From NCBI GenBank assembly GCA_018064755.1, contig JAGHUP010000006.1, positions 1 to 64,000 of the forward strand: a stretch of DNA of 64,000 nt, read 5' to 3'. Shown here piece by piece: positions 46,158 to 55,920 of this stretch (within the stretch, counting starts at the first letter, position 1; each line of letters starts with the position of its first letter). This DNA is from Candidatus Crickella equi (GTDB taxonomy: Bacteria > Bacillota > Clostridia > Peptostreptococcales > Anaerovoracaceae). Made by a program: the position numbers and the translations under genes. The notes below the pieces were generated by a model, which saw only the letters and a program-made list of their open reading frames with translations, did no database searches and was not told the origin of the DNA.

Positions 46158-46913
46158 TTATTCAGCCTTGATTGGCAGCTCTTCCCATTTGAAGCAATCC
46201 ATAAACTTGAGCTTGAAGAGGTTAGCTTTGTGCTTCTTATCAATCTTCTCCTTGTACTCAAGATTGTCAATTTCACCTGTTCTAATGTATTTGTCGAGAG
46301 CTTCGTAAGTAAATCCGAGCTTGTCCTCGTCGCTCATACCCGACAGACCGTCAGATGGAGTTTTGTCTACGAGCACTGAAGGGAGTCCGAGTTCTCTTCC
46401 CATAGCTCTAATCTCAGCTGTTGTGAAGAATGACATTGGGCTGAAATCGCCAACGGAATCACCGTAACGAGTAGAATAACCTACCCAATCCTCGGAAAGG
46501 TTGCAAGTGTTAACAACTCTGCCGTTTTTTGACTGTGCAACTGCGTAGAGTGTGGACATTCTCAGACGTGGTGGAAGGTTGATCTCAGAATCCTTACTGA
46601 AATCGATACCGGCATCAACAATCTGCTGCTTGATGCCTTCATAACCGTCGTGAATGTTTACAATGTAATGCTCAATGCCGAGGTGGTCAACCAGAAGCAT
46701 AGACATATCCAGGTCGGACTGCTCACCGTTAGGCATCAGCACGCCAATAACTCTATCCTTGCCGAGAGCCTCTACCATGAGAGCTGCAGCGATTGAGCTG
46801 TCCTTGCCACCGCTGATTCCAAGAATAGCGTTGCAGTCAGGACCGTTCTTAGCGAACCAATCTCTAATCCATTCAACAGTAACTTGAGTTGCTTTCTTTG
46901 CGTCAAAATCCAT
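46158..46913 (-). CDS. nadE: NAD synthetase
   Basis: LGISGGKDSSIAAALMVEALG; CNLSEDWVGYSTRYGDSVGDFSPM. Confidence 0.93.
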   Translation of the reverse strand: MDFDAKKATQVTVEWIRDWFAKNGPDCNAILGISGGKDSSIAAALMVEALGKDRVIGVLMPNGEQSDLDMSMLLVDHLGIEHYIVNIHDGYEGIKQQIVDAGIDFSKDSEINLPPRLRMSTLYAVAQSKNGRVVNTCNLSEDWVGYSTRYGDSVGDFSPMSFFTTAEIRAMGRELGLPSVLVDKTPSDGLSGMSDEDKLGFTYEALDKYIRTGEIDNLEYKEKIDKKHKANLFKLKFMDCFKWEELPIKAE

Positions 46914-46964
46914 TTTTAGTTCCTCCGAATTTTAATTGTTTGTATATTATATCACTTCTTGCAA

Positions 46965-47016
46965 GGACTGTCCCAAAACTGACATTTTCGACAGAAATGG
47001 ACCGGCCCGGTTTTAC
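46965..47016. repeat. dispersed intergenic repeat family 1, copy A
   Basis: GGACTGTCCCAAAACTGACATTTTCGACAGAAATGGACCGGCCCGGTTTTAC. Confidence 0.8.
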
Positions 47017-48956
47017 ATTTTCTTTTTAACCTTCTTACGTATCTTGCGTTCGACAAGGATGAGGAGGCCGAGCAGCAGAATTACGCCAATCATTGAGGCG
47101 ATTGTTGTGCCGCCTGGGTTCTTGATTGCTGCGAGGCCGGTTTGTTCGTATTTAACCTTGCGGCCCTGCTTATCCTGATACTTTGCAGGGATTTCTGAAA
47201 CGCCCTCTTCATTAGGTTTGAATGATGAGAGATAGTCTGCGAAAGCATACCATTCTTTTATTTCTCTGCCCTGTGCATCTACAAGTTCATAATCATAGAA
47301 ATCTGAGATTTCAGTTCCGTCCTTGTCTTTAGGTACGATCTTCAAGATGCCTCTTGTCAGGCCATTCAGCATTCCAAGCATGTTAGCCGCATACATATTG
47401 CAGCAGACTTTGTACATCTTATCGTCGTATATTTTTTCTCTGGTTCCGTCATCACGAACAATATGAACGCTTGTTACTTTGTCGAGAATTGCTCTCTTAT
47501 CGTTGAACTTGTACTCGAGTCCCGCGTAGCTCATCTTGATAGATGAAACGAGAGGTCCGAGCGAAGCGTCCAATTCAACGAGCAGCTTGAGTTCAGCGCC
47601 TGTGATATATGCCGAAAGTATTGGATGTCCGGACGAGTTGTCCTTACCTGCTCCGAGCGAACATATTTCAAAAGCGTCCGAAACGGAGATGTCGCCCTTG
47701 GTGAATGAACCTCTAATTGTACCGAGTCCTACAAGAGCAATATCAATATCATTGATGCCATTCTTTCTGGCTTCGTAGAGGTATGAATCGGCAATCAAGT
47801 CACCCATCGGATATTCATCGTGAGTCGCATACATTTCCGCTAGGCTTGTGAAGTCCCAGTTGCAGTGAGCAACAGTCTGGTCACAAGTCACACCGTACTC
47901 CGCAAGATACTCGCTATCGATCGCAGCCTTGTAAGCATCTACTTTGGGCTGAATCGACGGGTCGCTAGCAACCATTGCGTTAATTGGATCCAGTTCGTAG
48001 TTGGCAAAAGTACAGTTGCCATCCTTGTCGACAGTTGCATCCACGTAGCCCATGTATGAGAGGTACTCGCCGCTGGCAGCAATAAGAGTATTTCCTACCA
48101 TTACAGGCTCGTACAGGAAGGTGTGCGAATGTCCGCTGATGATGAGGTCGATGTCAGGACAAGCTTTGGCAAGCTCGATGTCCTCACCCTCTTCAGTGCT
48201 CTCAACTCCGCTGTGAGAGATGCAGACAATCATATCGCATTTATCCTTGAGGTATTCAACCTGAGCCGTTGCAGTCTCAACCTGATCCGCCCACTTCATT
48301 CCGGAAGTTGGAGAGTCTTCGATTGATTCAACGCCGGAGATACCGAACAATCCAATCTTCAGGCCATCCTTGGTCTTAATAATCGTATTGCCAAGATGCT
48401 TCTGTCCGGATTTCTTAACGTATTTCTTAAGTGTCTTCTGAACATATTGCTGCTCTTCAGTAAGCTCACCGCTGAAATCAAGATTGGCGCAGAGCAGCGG
48501 TGGAAGTTTATCGTTCTTGGCCATCGCTGTATTAAGCATGTCCGCGAATCCTCTACCAGCAAGATCCCATTCGTGATTGCCGATAGTTCCTGCTGTCAGG
48601 CCAACGTCTGCTAATAGGCCCAACTCAGCTGCTTCCTGAATATATCCCGCTTGGAACAAAGTTCCCTGTGAGAAGTCACCGCCATCGAGATAAATAGTGT
48701 CGTACTTAACCTCATTGGCGTGTTTCTTAAGCAGTGTAGAAAGACGCGCGATACCTCCGCGTTCGCGGATCTCGCCGTTAACATTGCCTCTTGTAACATC
48801 AACGTATGAGTGGATGTCACTTGTAAATTCAATTCTTACACTGCGCTTACTTTTCTTGGCTTTGGCTTGGTCGCTGGTTGCATCTGCGAATACTGCAGTG
48901 CCGGTTCCAACGAAGGCCATAATTGATGCAAGTGCAAGAGCAATTATTCTCTTCAT
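47013..48956 (-). CDS. 5'-nucleotidase/UshA-like metallophosphatase, membrane-anchored
   Basis: FTSDIHSYVD, LDGGDFSQGTLFQ, GNHEWD, ISGHSHTFL; C-terminal TM. Confidence 0.9.
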   Translation of the reverse strand: MKRIIALALASIMAFVGTGTAVFADATSDQAKAKKSKRSVRIEFTSDIHSYVDVTRGNVNGEIRERGGIARLSTLLKKHANEVKYDTIYLDGGDFSQGTLFQAGYIQEAAELGLLADVGLTAGTIGNHEWDLAGRGFADMLNTAMAKNDKLPPLLCANLDFSGELTEEQQYVQKTLKKYVKKSGQKHLGNTIIKTKDGLKIGLFGISGVESIEDSPTSGMKWADQVETATAQVEYLKDKCDMIVCISHSGVESTEEGEDIELAKACPDIDLIISGHSHTFLYEPVMVGNTLIAASGEYLSYMGYVDATVDKDGNCTFANYELDPINAMVASDPSIQPKVDAYKAAIDSEYLAEYGVTCDQTVAHCNWDFTSLAEMYATHDEYPMGDLIADSYLYEARKNGINDIDIALVGLGTIRGSFTKGDISVSDAFEICSLGAGKDNSSGHPILSAYITGAELKLLVELDASLGPLVSSIKMSYAGLEYKFNDKRAILDKVTSVHIVRDDGTREKIYDDKMYKVCCNMYAANMLGMLNGLTRGILKIVPKDKDGTEISDFYDYELVDAQGREIKEWYAFADYLSSFKPNEEGVSEIPAKYQDKQGRKVKYEQTGLAAIKNPGGTTIASMIGVILLLGLLILVERKIRKKVKKKM

Positions 48957-49315
48957 TTCTTTTCTCCAATTCTGTCGAGTGCCATTCTATATCCGCCTGG
49001 ACCATAATTCAGGCACTTGTTTACACGACTAATTGTAGCTGAACTTGCGCCAGTCTCCTTGCTAATATCGTTAAACACCTTGCCATCATCTAACATCCTG
49101 GCAACTTCAAGTCTCGCTGACAGATCAATCAGCTCCTTGATTGTCGCAACATCATCGAAGAATAGCTCACACTCTTCAGGAGTCTTAAGCGTCAATACAG
49201 CCTTATAAAACTGCTGAATATTACTCTTTTCTTTATCGCTAATCATAGGAAATTCTCCTTCTAATAACACTAATTCGGTCACATCTATTTTACACTTTAA
49301 AGTGTTGAAGTGCAA
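48953..49315 (-). CDS. YerC/YecD family TrpR-related protein
   Basis: 120 aa; LTLKTPEECELFFDDVATIKELIDLSARLEVARMLDDGKVFNDISKETGASSATISRVNKCLNYG. Confidence 0.92.
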   Translation of the reverse strand: MHFNTLKCKIDVTELVLLEGEFPMISDKEKSNIQQFYKAVLTLKTPEECELFFDDVATIKELIDLSARLEVARMLDDGKVFNDISKETGASSATISRVNKCLNYGPGGYRMALDRIGEKK

Positions 49316-49330
49316 TGAACAATAAAAAAA

Positions 49331-49352
49331 GGTCAGGGTTTATACCCTGACC
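49331..49352 (-). terminator. intrinsic terminator overlapping zip gene stop codon
   Basis: GGTCAGGG-tttata-CCCTGACC then TTTTTTT on minus strand. Confidence 0.85.
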
Positions 49353-50209
49353 AAAACGATTCCTATTAGTATGCCAACCATTGCGGCTGCGCCCGGAGCT
49401 TTGGATTTCCACATAAGGAACGACTCTGGGAAAAGCTCGCCAAGTACAACGTATGACATTGCTCCGCTGGCAAAACTTAGCGCCAGGCATAACATCATTG
49501 GCGAAATAAGCCCGAGTCCATATCCCAGCATTGCACCAAGAATAGTCGGTGCACCGGAAAGTGCGGATACAACTACTGATTTGGTTCTATTCATTCCACC
49601 GGCAACAAGCGGAACGGACACCGCCATTCCCTCTGGTATGTTGTGAAGACCGATTACTATTGCAATAATAAGTCCTGCACTGCCACCGAGTACAGTGTGA
49701 TGACCTGCATAAGATGCTCCGATTACAATGCCTTCAGGCAGATTGTGCAAAGCGATAACGCTAGCCATTACAACACCGGCTGCGAAGAGTCCGGCCTGAT
49801 TAGTATTTCGATGCATTGTAAGGTGATCTGAGTGAATCAACTCATCGAGGTCGTCTGCAGTGAGCGGATGATCAACACCGATGTGCTGAACTTCAGGGTT
49901 GGTGTTCTTGTCAATTGCATCATTCAGAATATAAACGAGAAGGTAGCCAGCGATGATGCCCCCGAGCACCATCCAGAGCGGCATCTGGCCGTCAGCACCC
50001 ACCGGTCTGAACGCTGATGGGATGAGGTCAAAGCAAACAACAGCAAGCATGATGCCACCGGCGAATGCCAGAAGCAGACTTACTGTTTTCGAAGAGTCAC
50101 GAGTCATAACAACTCCGAGCAGGCCACCTAGGCCTGTTCCTACAACTCCCGCTATTGTTGTAATGATGACTACCCACCAGAACATTGACATAAAACGAAC
50201 CTCCGTCAA
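49340..50209 (-). CDS. ZIP family metal transporter
   Basis: 289 aa; HNLPEGIVIGASYAGH, GLHNIPEGMAVSVPL. Confidence 0.93.
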   Translation of the reverse strand: MTEVRFMSMFWWVVIITTIAGVVGTGLGGLLGVVMTRDSSKTVSLLLAFAGGIMLAVVCFDLIPSAFRPVGADGQMPLWMVLGGIIAGYLLVYILNDAIDKNTNPEVQHIGVDHPLTADDLDELIHSDHLTMHRNTNQAGLFAAGVVMASVIALHNLPEGIVIGASYAGHHTVLGGSAGLIIAIVIGLHNIPEGMAVSVPLVAGGMNRTKSVVVSALSGAPTILGAMLGYGLGLISPMMLCLALSFASGAMSYVVLGELFPESFLMWKSKAPGAAAMVGILIGIVLVRV

Positions 50210-50284
50210 ATTTTAATTCCTATCAATCTTGTTGGTTATATTATAGTTAGTCATCTCTAACTTTTCAAGGGGTAAAATAAAAAT

Positions 50285-50302
50285 AGAGGACCGAAGTCCT
50301 CT
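50285..50302 (-). terminator. intrinsic terminator
   Basis: AGAGGAC-cgaa-GTCCTCT with T-rich flank. Confidence 0.7.
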
Positions 50303-50317
50303 TTTTTTGCGATTTGA

Positions 50318-52240
50318 TTATTGTTCTGCCTCTTGGTATGAGCTGTAGTCAGTGATTCCCTCGCCCATATTTGGATAGTAATGTGAGTAAATTGTATCTG
50401 CTGTAAATACCATTACGAATATTAGGCAGAAAGGAATCAGAATCTTAACGTTAATCTTCTGTATCCATCTATCCAGCCCTGGGGCCAGAAGATATACTGC
50501 AGCCATTCCGGCAAGTGCGAATACAACAAGTCCTTCTGCACAGATACGTCCATTCAAGTTAAGGAAGTATCCTGTGTAATCCCACCAACGAATTCCCTTG
50601 GTTAATTCAAGGAAATATGAAGTGAAGTATTCTAGGAATCCGCAAAGTACAATGGATGCGCAAGCGAGACCCGCCGGATTCTTTCTGAATCTATTGAGCA
50701 GCATCAGGATTGCAATAGCGCCAAATCCGTATATTGGCAGCCATGGTCCATGCTGTACACCTCTATTGATGAATACTCCATCCTGTACCAGATGAATACC
50801 AACTTCCCAAGACCAACCAACAAACGCAAACAATGCGAACATTGTAATCAGTGACCATATAGAATAACTCTTTAAGTATGAACCCTTGTCAGAAAGATGC
50901 TTCTCAGCTGCTTCTGACCACAGTGGGTTGTAGCGTTCAGGGTATGCTTTGGCCTGTGCACACAGCTCGGCACGGGCGATGTTCGCTTCCTCAACATCGA
51001 CAGCATCATAAAGTAGCTGTTCCTCGCGGCTTCCGATCCAGAGGCCGAGGTATTTAGTGCAGAAATATCTAACACCGTGGAGTTTAATCTCAGCCTGTTC
51101 AGCCATCTTCTTACGATAGAGAATATCGCTGTACTTAATCTCGAGAACCTCAGGGTCGGTCTTCTCGAAGAGGAATATATCCTTAAGCTGACCGATTCCC
51201 TCAACTTTGTTCTTCTGGCTCTCTTCACGGATGTACGCATAGAGCTGAGCATCCGTTGATCTCTTGTATGGTGTTACGAAGAGCACATTCAGAAGACCGA
51301 ATGTAAGTGCTGATAGCATCATCCATCCCAAGAATGTGCAGTCGTATTTGAAAGTCTCCCACTTGCGACCATCCATCATTTTGCGCGAGAGGAGAATGGC
51401 CTCTTTGCCTGTCATTCCAGGATTCTCTGCAAGGATGTATGGTACGCACCAATACGAATAGTATTTGATGATTCCACCAATGATGGTGAATGCCCAAAGC
51501 GCTTGATACAGCCAGGTCCTGAACATAGCCTTGGCCGCCGTGTTCCATTTTCTGATAGTTCTAAGGAAGAGCATATGGCCAATAGGAACTACTTCGTAAG
51601 TCCTTGCTTCTAGGTAGATTCTCGCCTGAATTACTCTATATGGATTAATCAGGAAGAACCATATTAAGAAGTAAATCAGCAATACAATCAGTATTGCGAA
51701 TCCACCAGCAAGGCGTTTGCTGCTCACGAGTGATTGCAGACCGCTCGCCATCTTTACGAAGATTGCACCTGAAGAGAAGCTATTCGCTATTCCGGCAAGA
51801 ATACCCTTCTGCCTTCCAACAATATCCTTAGTTACAGGTTGGCTTGTATATTCCTTCTCCTGCTGCTGAGCGATTTTCATTCCACCAATGATATCGCCGT
51901 TAAGCAAAGCTTCGATTACCGCCGACTGCTCTGCCTCACCACTATTAAGTCCCTGCACCGCCTTCGCAACATTCTTTCCGGTCTTATTGCCAGTATATTG
52001 GCCATATATTTCACCTGCAACGCTCTTAGCCTTTACCTCGTTCGTAACAGTGACTGTTTTGGCCGATGACAGATCATTCTTAGTGAAGTTGTAACCACCC
52101 TCGACGCCGATAAATCCAGCGAGCAGAGACACCATAATCAGCAGCACATAGTGAGCCCTGAGTACGTGTTTGGCTTTCTTCTTCCACTCTTTACGTCTTG
52201 CCTTGGTGTATGGTGTCTTGGCTTTCTTCTTGTTTTCCAT
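50318..52240 (-). CDS. membrane protein: DUF975-like N-terminus fused to putative ABC permease (CmpB-like) C-terminus
   Basis: Start MENKKK at 52240; C-terminal FAFVGWSWEVGIHLVQDGVFINRGVQHGPWLPIYGFGAI. Confidence 0.8.
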   Translation of the reverse strand: MENKKKAKTPYTKARRKEWKKKAKHVLRAHYVLLIMVSLLAGFIGVEGGYNFTKNDLSSAKTVTVTNEVKAKSVAGEIYGQYTGNKTGKNVAKAVQGLNSGEAEQSAVIEALLNGDIIGGMKIAQQQEKEYTSQPVTKDIVGRQKGILAGIANSFSSGAIFVKMASGLQSLVSSKRLAGGFAILIVLLIYFLIWFFLINPYRVIQARIYLEARTYEVVPIGHMLFLRTIRKWNTAAKAMFRTWLYQALWAFTIIGGIIKYYSYWCVPYILAENPGMTGKEAILLSRKMMDGRKWETFKYDCTFLGWMMLSALTFGLLNVLFVTPYKRSTDAQLYAYIREESQKNKVEGIGQLKDIFLFEKTDPEVLEIKYSDILYRKKMAEQAEIKLHGVRYFCTKYLGLWIGSREEQLLYDAVDVEEANIARAELCAQAKAYPERYNPLWSEAAEKHLSDKGSYLKSYSIWSLITMFALFAFVGWSWEVGIHLVQDGVFINRGVQHGPWLPIYGFGAIAILMLLNRFRKNPAGLACASIVLCGFLEYFTSYFLELTKGIRWWDYTGYFLNLNGRICAEGLVVFALAGMAAVYLLAPGLDRWIQKINVKILIPFCLIFVMVFTADTIYSHYYPNMGEGITDYSSYQEAEQ

Positions 52241-52315
52241 AATAACCTTCCTGTTAGTTCTAATTACTATGTTGTAAGTATAGCACATTGCGGCTTTTTT
52301 CTGTAAAATAATCGT

Positions 52316-53443
52316 ATGAAATACGATTGCATCATTATTGGTGGCGGTGCGTCAGGTCTGATGCTGGCTGCCATGGCCAAAGTGAATAAAGGATTGATTC
52401 TCGAAGCGACTGCGGCTCTCGGCACCAAATTGCTGATGACCGGAGGCGGTCGTTGTAATATAACGCATGCGGGGTCAATTAAGGATTTTGTTGACTGCTA
52501 CGATGAAGCCGGCCGCGCGCTCCGCAAATGCCTGTATAGACATAGTAATACGGAGATGCTGGACTGGCTCGAGTCTATTGGAGTGCCAACAATTCTTGAA
52601 GAAGATAGATACTATCCTGCCACGGAGCGCGCAATAGATGTAAGGGATGCACTGGTGCGCGCCGCCCAGAACAATGGCTGGGAGATTAAATTGCAACAGC
52701 GGGTCAGACCTAAATTGCAGAATTGCAACTCGGGGACAGGCCTGACGGTTGTAACCAATCAAGGCGAATATGATGCGGCGCGCGTCGTAATTGCAACTGG
52801 CGGTATCACCTATCCTGAAACCGGTTCCGATGGTTCAATGTTTGAAGTGGTTCGTGATCTAGGTATTGAGGTTACGGAGCTAAAACCTGCTCTCGCGCCT
52901 GTCCATGTTAGAGATTATCCGTACGCAGAGCTCAGCGGTGTTTCAATTCCTAATGTAACTGTCACCGCTTATAGTTCTGATACTATTAATACCTGTAAGG
53001 GCAAAGCTGCCAGATTCACTGGTGATCTGCTCTTTACACATAATGGTTTCTCGGGACCTGCGATTCTTAAGGTAAGTAAGTATTGCGAGCCTGGAGAAAT
53101 GATTCGTATAAATTACAATTGTAAATTGGAAGACCTTCCTAAGAGATTCCGCAAGTGCCTGGAAGACCGGGCTCGAGGCGAATCCGGAGATATAAAAACG
53201 AGCAAGCTCGCTGGCCTGCTCGAATCTGATGAATTTATTGTTAAATCTATTGATGCTAGAGGCATTGTTACAAGCGGCGGCATCAGTCTATCGGAGATAG
53301 ACACCGGGACAATGGAATTAAAGAAATGTCCCGGCCTCTTCGCCATCGGCGAAGCGATTGATGCCGACGGAACAACAGGCGGCTACAATCTGCAGCTTTG
53401 CTATTCAACAGCCGCGACTGTTGCTGAACAAATTCAAAAATGA
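52316..53443 (+). CDS. NAD(P)/FAD-dependent oxidoreductase (HI0933/BaiN family)
   Basis: IIIGGGASGLMLAAMA; TGGGRCNITH; GEAIDADGTTGGYNLQ. Confidence 0.93.
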   Translation: MKYDCIIIGGGASGLMLAAMAKVNKGLILEATAALGTKLLMTGGGRCNITHAGSIKDFVDCYDEAGRALRKCLYRHSNTEMLDWLESIGVPTILEEDRYYPATERAIDVRDALVRAAQNNGWEIKLQQRVRPKLQNCNSGTGLTVVTNQGEYDAARVVIATGGITYPETGSDGSMFEVVRDLGIEVTELKPALAPVHVRDYPYAELSGVSIPNVTVTAYSSDTINTCKGKAARFTGDLLFTHNGFSGPAILKVSKYCEPGEMIRINYNCKLEDLPKRFRKCLEDRARGESGDIKTSKLAGLLESDEFIVKSIDARGIVTSGGISLSEIDTGTMELKKCPGLFAIGEAIDADGTTGGYNLQLCYSTAATVAEQIQK

Positions 53444-53444
53444 G

Positions 53445-53501
53445 AAACGGGACCGGTCCATTTCTGTCATTTTCGACAGATATGGACCGGTCCCGTTTTA
53501 C
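53445..53501. repeat. dispersed intergenic repeat family 1, copy B (near-perfect hairpin)
   Basis: AAACGGGACCGGTCCATTTCTGTCATTTTCGACAGATATGGACCGGTCCCGTTTTAC. Confidence 0.9.
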
Positions 53502-53507
53502 ATTGCA

Positions 53508-54611
53508 TTATAAAGTTAAATCGCCGTCCTTAACCCAGCCAAGTTTTCTGCATCCCATGTTAATCAGTGGTGCAAGGATTGCTGGGAGAATGAAGCAGAT
53601 CAGCACAAGACCGAGCCAGTCCATTCCAGTGATGGCTGCTTTGGCGCCGGAAGCGACGTCAGCAACCCAACCTGTATAAACACCAATCTGTCCTACCAGT
53701 CCGCATGTTCCCATGCCGGATGATACTGGAGCGCCGTTCATCTGAAGATGGAATACGCAAGTTGCGATAGGGCCAGTAATGGCTGACGCGAGCGTAGGCG
53801 CAATCCAGATTCTTGGGTTCTTTACGATATTACCCATCTGCAGCATTGAAGTTCCAATGCCCTGTGAAATAAGTCCGCCCCATCTATTCTCTGGGAAGGA
53901 CATTACTGCAAATCCTACCATCTGAGCACAGCATCCTGCTACAGCAGCACCGCCGGCAAGTCCGGTCAGTGCGAGAGCTGCACATATTGCAGCTGAGCTG
54001 ATAGGCAGTGTCAGTGCCATTCCTACGATAACAGATACCAAAATTCCCATTGCAAATGGCTGAAGTTCAGTAGCCCACATAATCAGATTACCGACCTTCA
54101 TTGCAGCTGCACCGAGAGCCGGAGCCCACCACGCAGACAAGGCAACGCCGATTCCGATAGTTACCAGTGGAACTACGAGAATGTCGATTTTGGTCTCACC
54201 GCATACCGCTTTGCCGAATTCGGCAGCAATAATTGCGATAAAGAGAACAGCCAGAGGGCCGCCCGCTCCACCGAGTCCATTAGCAGCGAATCCAACAGCT
54301 GCCAGCGAGAACAGAACCATTGGCTGGCACTTCAGCGCATAACCAATTGCTACAGCCATAGCCGGACCGGTCATCGCAATTGCAAGACCGCCAACAGTGT
54401 AATCCACGCCACCAACATTGGCGATAGGATCAACCAGGAAACCGATGTGGAACTGTGTTCCAATCGTATTGATAATCGTTCCAATCAGCAGCGAGCAGAA
54501 CAGACCCTGAGCCATTGCTGAGAGTGCATCTATACCGTATCTCTTTGCTGAAATCTCAATGTTCTTGCGCTCGAGGAACGCTTTGATATTATCCTTTGTC
54601 ATTTTGGTCAC
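53508..54611 (-). CDS. PTS sugar transporter subunit IIC-like membrane protein
   Basis: 367 aa, repeated Gly/Ala-rich TM segments; GAPVSSGMGTCGLVGQIGVYTGW typical of PTS_EIIC_2 family. Confidence 0.8.
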   Translation of the reverse strand: MTKMTKDNIKAFLERKNIEISAKRYGIDALSAMAQGLFCSLLIGTIINTIGTQFHIGFLVDPIANVGGVDYTVGGLAIAMTGPAMAVAIGYALKCQPMVLFSLAAVGFAANGLGGAGGPLAVLFIAIIAAEFGKAVCGETKIDILVVPLVTIGIGVALSAWWAPALGAAAMKVGNLIMWATELQPFAMGILVSVIVGMALTLPISSAAICAALALTGLAGGAAVAGCCAQMVGFAVMSFPENRWGGLISQGIGTSMLQMGNIVKNPRIWIAPTLASAITGPIATCVFHLQMNGAPVSSGMGTCGLVGQIGVYTGWVADVASGAKAAITGMDWLGLVLICFILPAILAPLINMGCRKLGWVKDGDLTL

Positions 54612-54667
54612 TTTCCCTTATAATAGAAGCAACATATATAGTAATTATATAACTAAAGAGGTATTTT

Positions 54668-55771
54668 ATGTCAAGAAGTTCAAGAAGTCGCTCCAAGAGC
54701 CCGGCCAAGTTCTCGCCTAATAACAAATTCTTCCTTGTCATTATCGCGATACTCGGAGTACTGGTAATATTCGGTAGCATTTTTACCATCCAGCTCGGAC
54801 CGGTTGATCGTCACGACGACAAGACAATAATCGTTGAAATTCCAACAGGTACGGGTGCTAGTGCGATCGTAGATATTCTCGATGAGCACGGACTCGTTAA
54901 GAATCATTTCTGTGCCAAGGTTAAGGCTAAGATTGGCGGTTACAACACGCTCCAGGCTAACACATACATGTTCAGCAAGTCGATGTCATTCAACAAGATG
55001 ATGCGCGCCATCAATAAGGGCGATTTCGACTACATATCCAAAGCAACAGTCACTTTGACCGACGGAATGCGACTCGACCAGCTCGCCGAACAGATATCTG
55101 AGCAGCTCCCATACTCCAAGAATGAGGTTATGTCCGTATGGAACAATAAGTCATACGTTAAGAAGCTGATTAAGAAGTACTGGTTCCTGACTGATGAAGT
55201 TCTGAATAAGGATATTATGTACCCACTCGAGGGTTACCTCTATGCAGACACATACTTCATCACCACTGAAGATCCTTCTATCCAAGAATTCACAGAAATG
55301 TGCCTTGATAGAATGGATACGGAACTGACCGCTCGTAAGGATGCAATTAAGAAGAGTAAGTTCACAGTTCACGAACTTCTCACCCTGACTTCTATCGTAA
55401 CTAAAGAATCCGCTGCTGAAGATCAGTCACATGTTGCAGGCGTATTCATGAACAGACTGAAAGATGGTATGTCCCTCGGATCAGATGTAACAGTATGCTA
55501 CATCTACCAGGAAGACAGAGTTGAGCTCAAAGTCAGCCAGCTCGAGAACGACAGCCCTTACAATCTCCGTAAGCATGCCGGTCTCACACCTAGCCCAATC
55601 TGCTCAGTCATCGGATCTGCAATTGATGCAACTCTGAATTACGACAAAACCAAAGACTTATTCTTCTTCGCTGACAAGGATGGCGTTGTTCACTACTTTG
55701 AAACACAAGCCGAATTTGAGAAAGGTCTTGATACAATCGAGATGCTGAAAGACGACGAAGAAAAAGAATAA
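54668..55771 (+). CDS. mltG: endolytic transglycosylase MltG
   Basis: LLTLTSIVTKESAAEDQSHVAGVFMNRLKDGMSLGSDVTVCY; YNLRKHAGLTPSPICSVIGSAIDATL. Confidence 0.93.
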   Translation: MSRSSRSRSKSPAKFSPNNKFFLVIIAILGVLVIFGSIFTIQLGPVDRHDDKTIIVEIPTGTGASAIVDILDEHGLVKNHFCAKVKAKIGGYNTLQANTYMFSKSMSFNKMMRAINKGDFDYISKATVTLTDGMRLDQLAEQISEQLPYSKNEVMSVWNNKSYVKKLIKKYWFLTDEVLNKDIMYPLEGYLYADTYFITTEDPSIQEFTEMCLDRMDTELTARKDAIKKSKFTVHELLTLTSIVTKESAAEDQSHVAGVFMNRLKDGMSLGSDVTVCYIYQEDRVELKVSQLENDSPYNLRKHAGLTPSPICSVIGSAIDATLNYDKTKDLFFFADKDGVVHYFETQAEFEKGLDTIEMLKDDEEKE

Positions 55772-55789
55772 AAGGTGAAAATAAAAGCA

Positions 55790-55905
55790 AAAATGCGCCA
55801 CTGAGCCCGTATGCACCCCTTAGCCCGTTCCTAACGGGTACATTACGTAGAATGTACCGGTTAGGGACGGGCTAAGGGGTGCACGCGGGCTCGAAGGCGC
55901 ATTTT
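55790..55905. repeat. ~116-nt nested palindrome: terminator stem enclosing family-2 repeat
   Basis: AAAATGCGCC...AGCCCGTTCCTAACGGGTACATTacgtagAATGTACCGGTTAGGGACGGGCT...GGCGCATTTT. Confidence 0.85.
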
Positions 55906-55920
55906 TATTGTCTAAAAGTT

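Noticed and set aside
53508-54611. Complete PTS operon
   Set aside because: Only a IIC-like membrane protein is present; no EIIA/EIIB/HPr genes adjacent, so no PTS pathway call was made.
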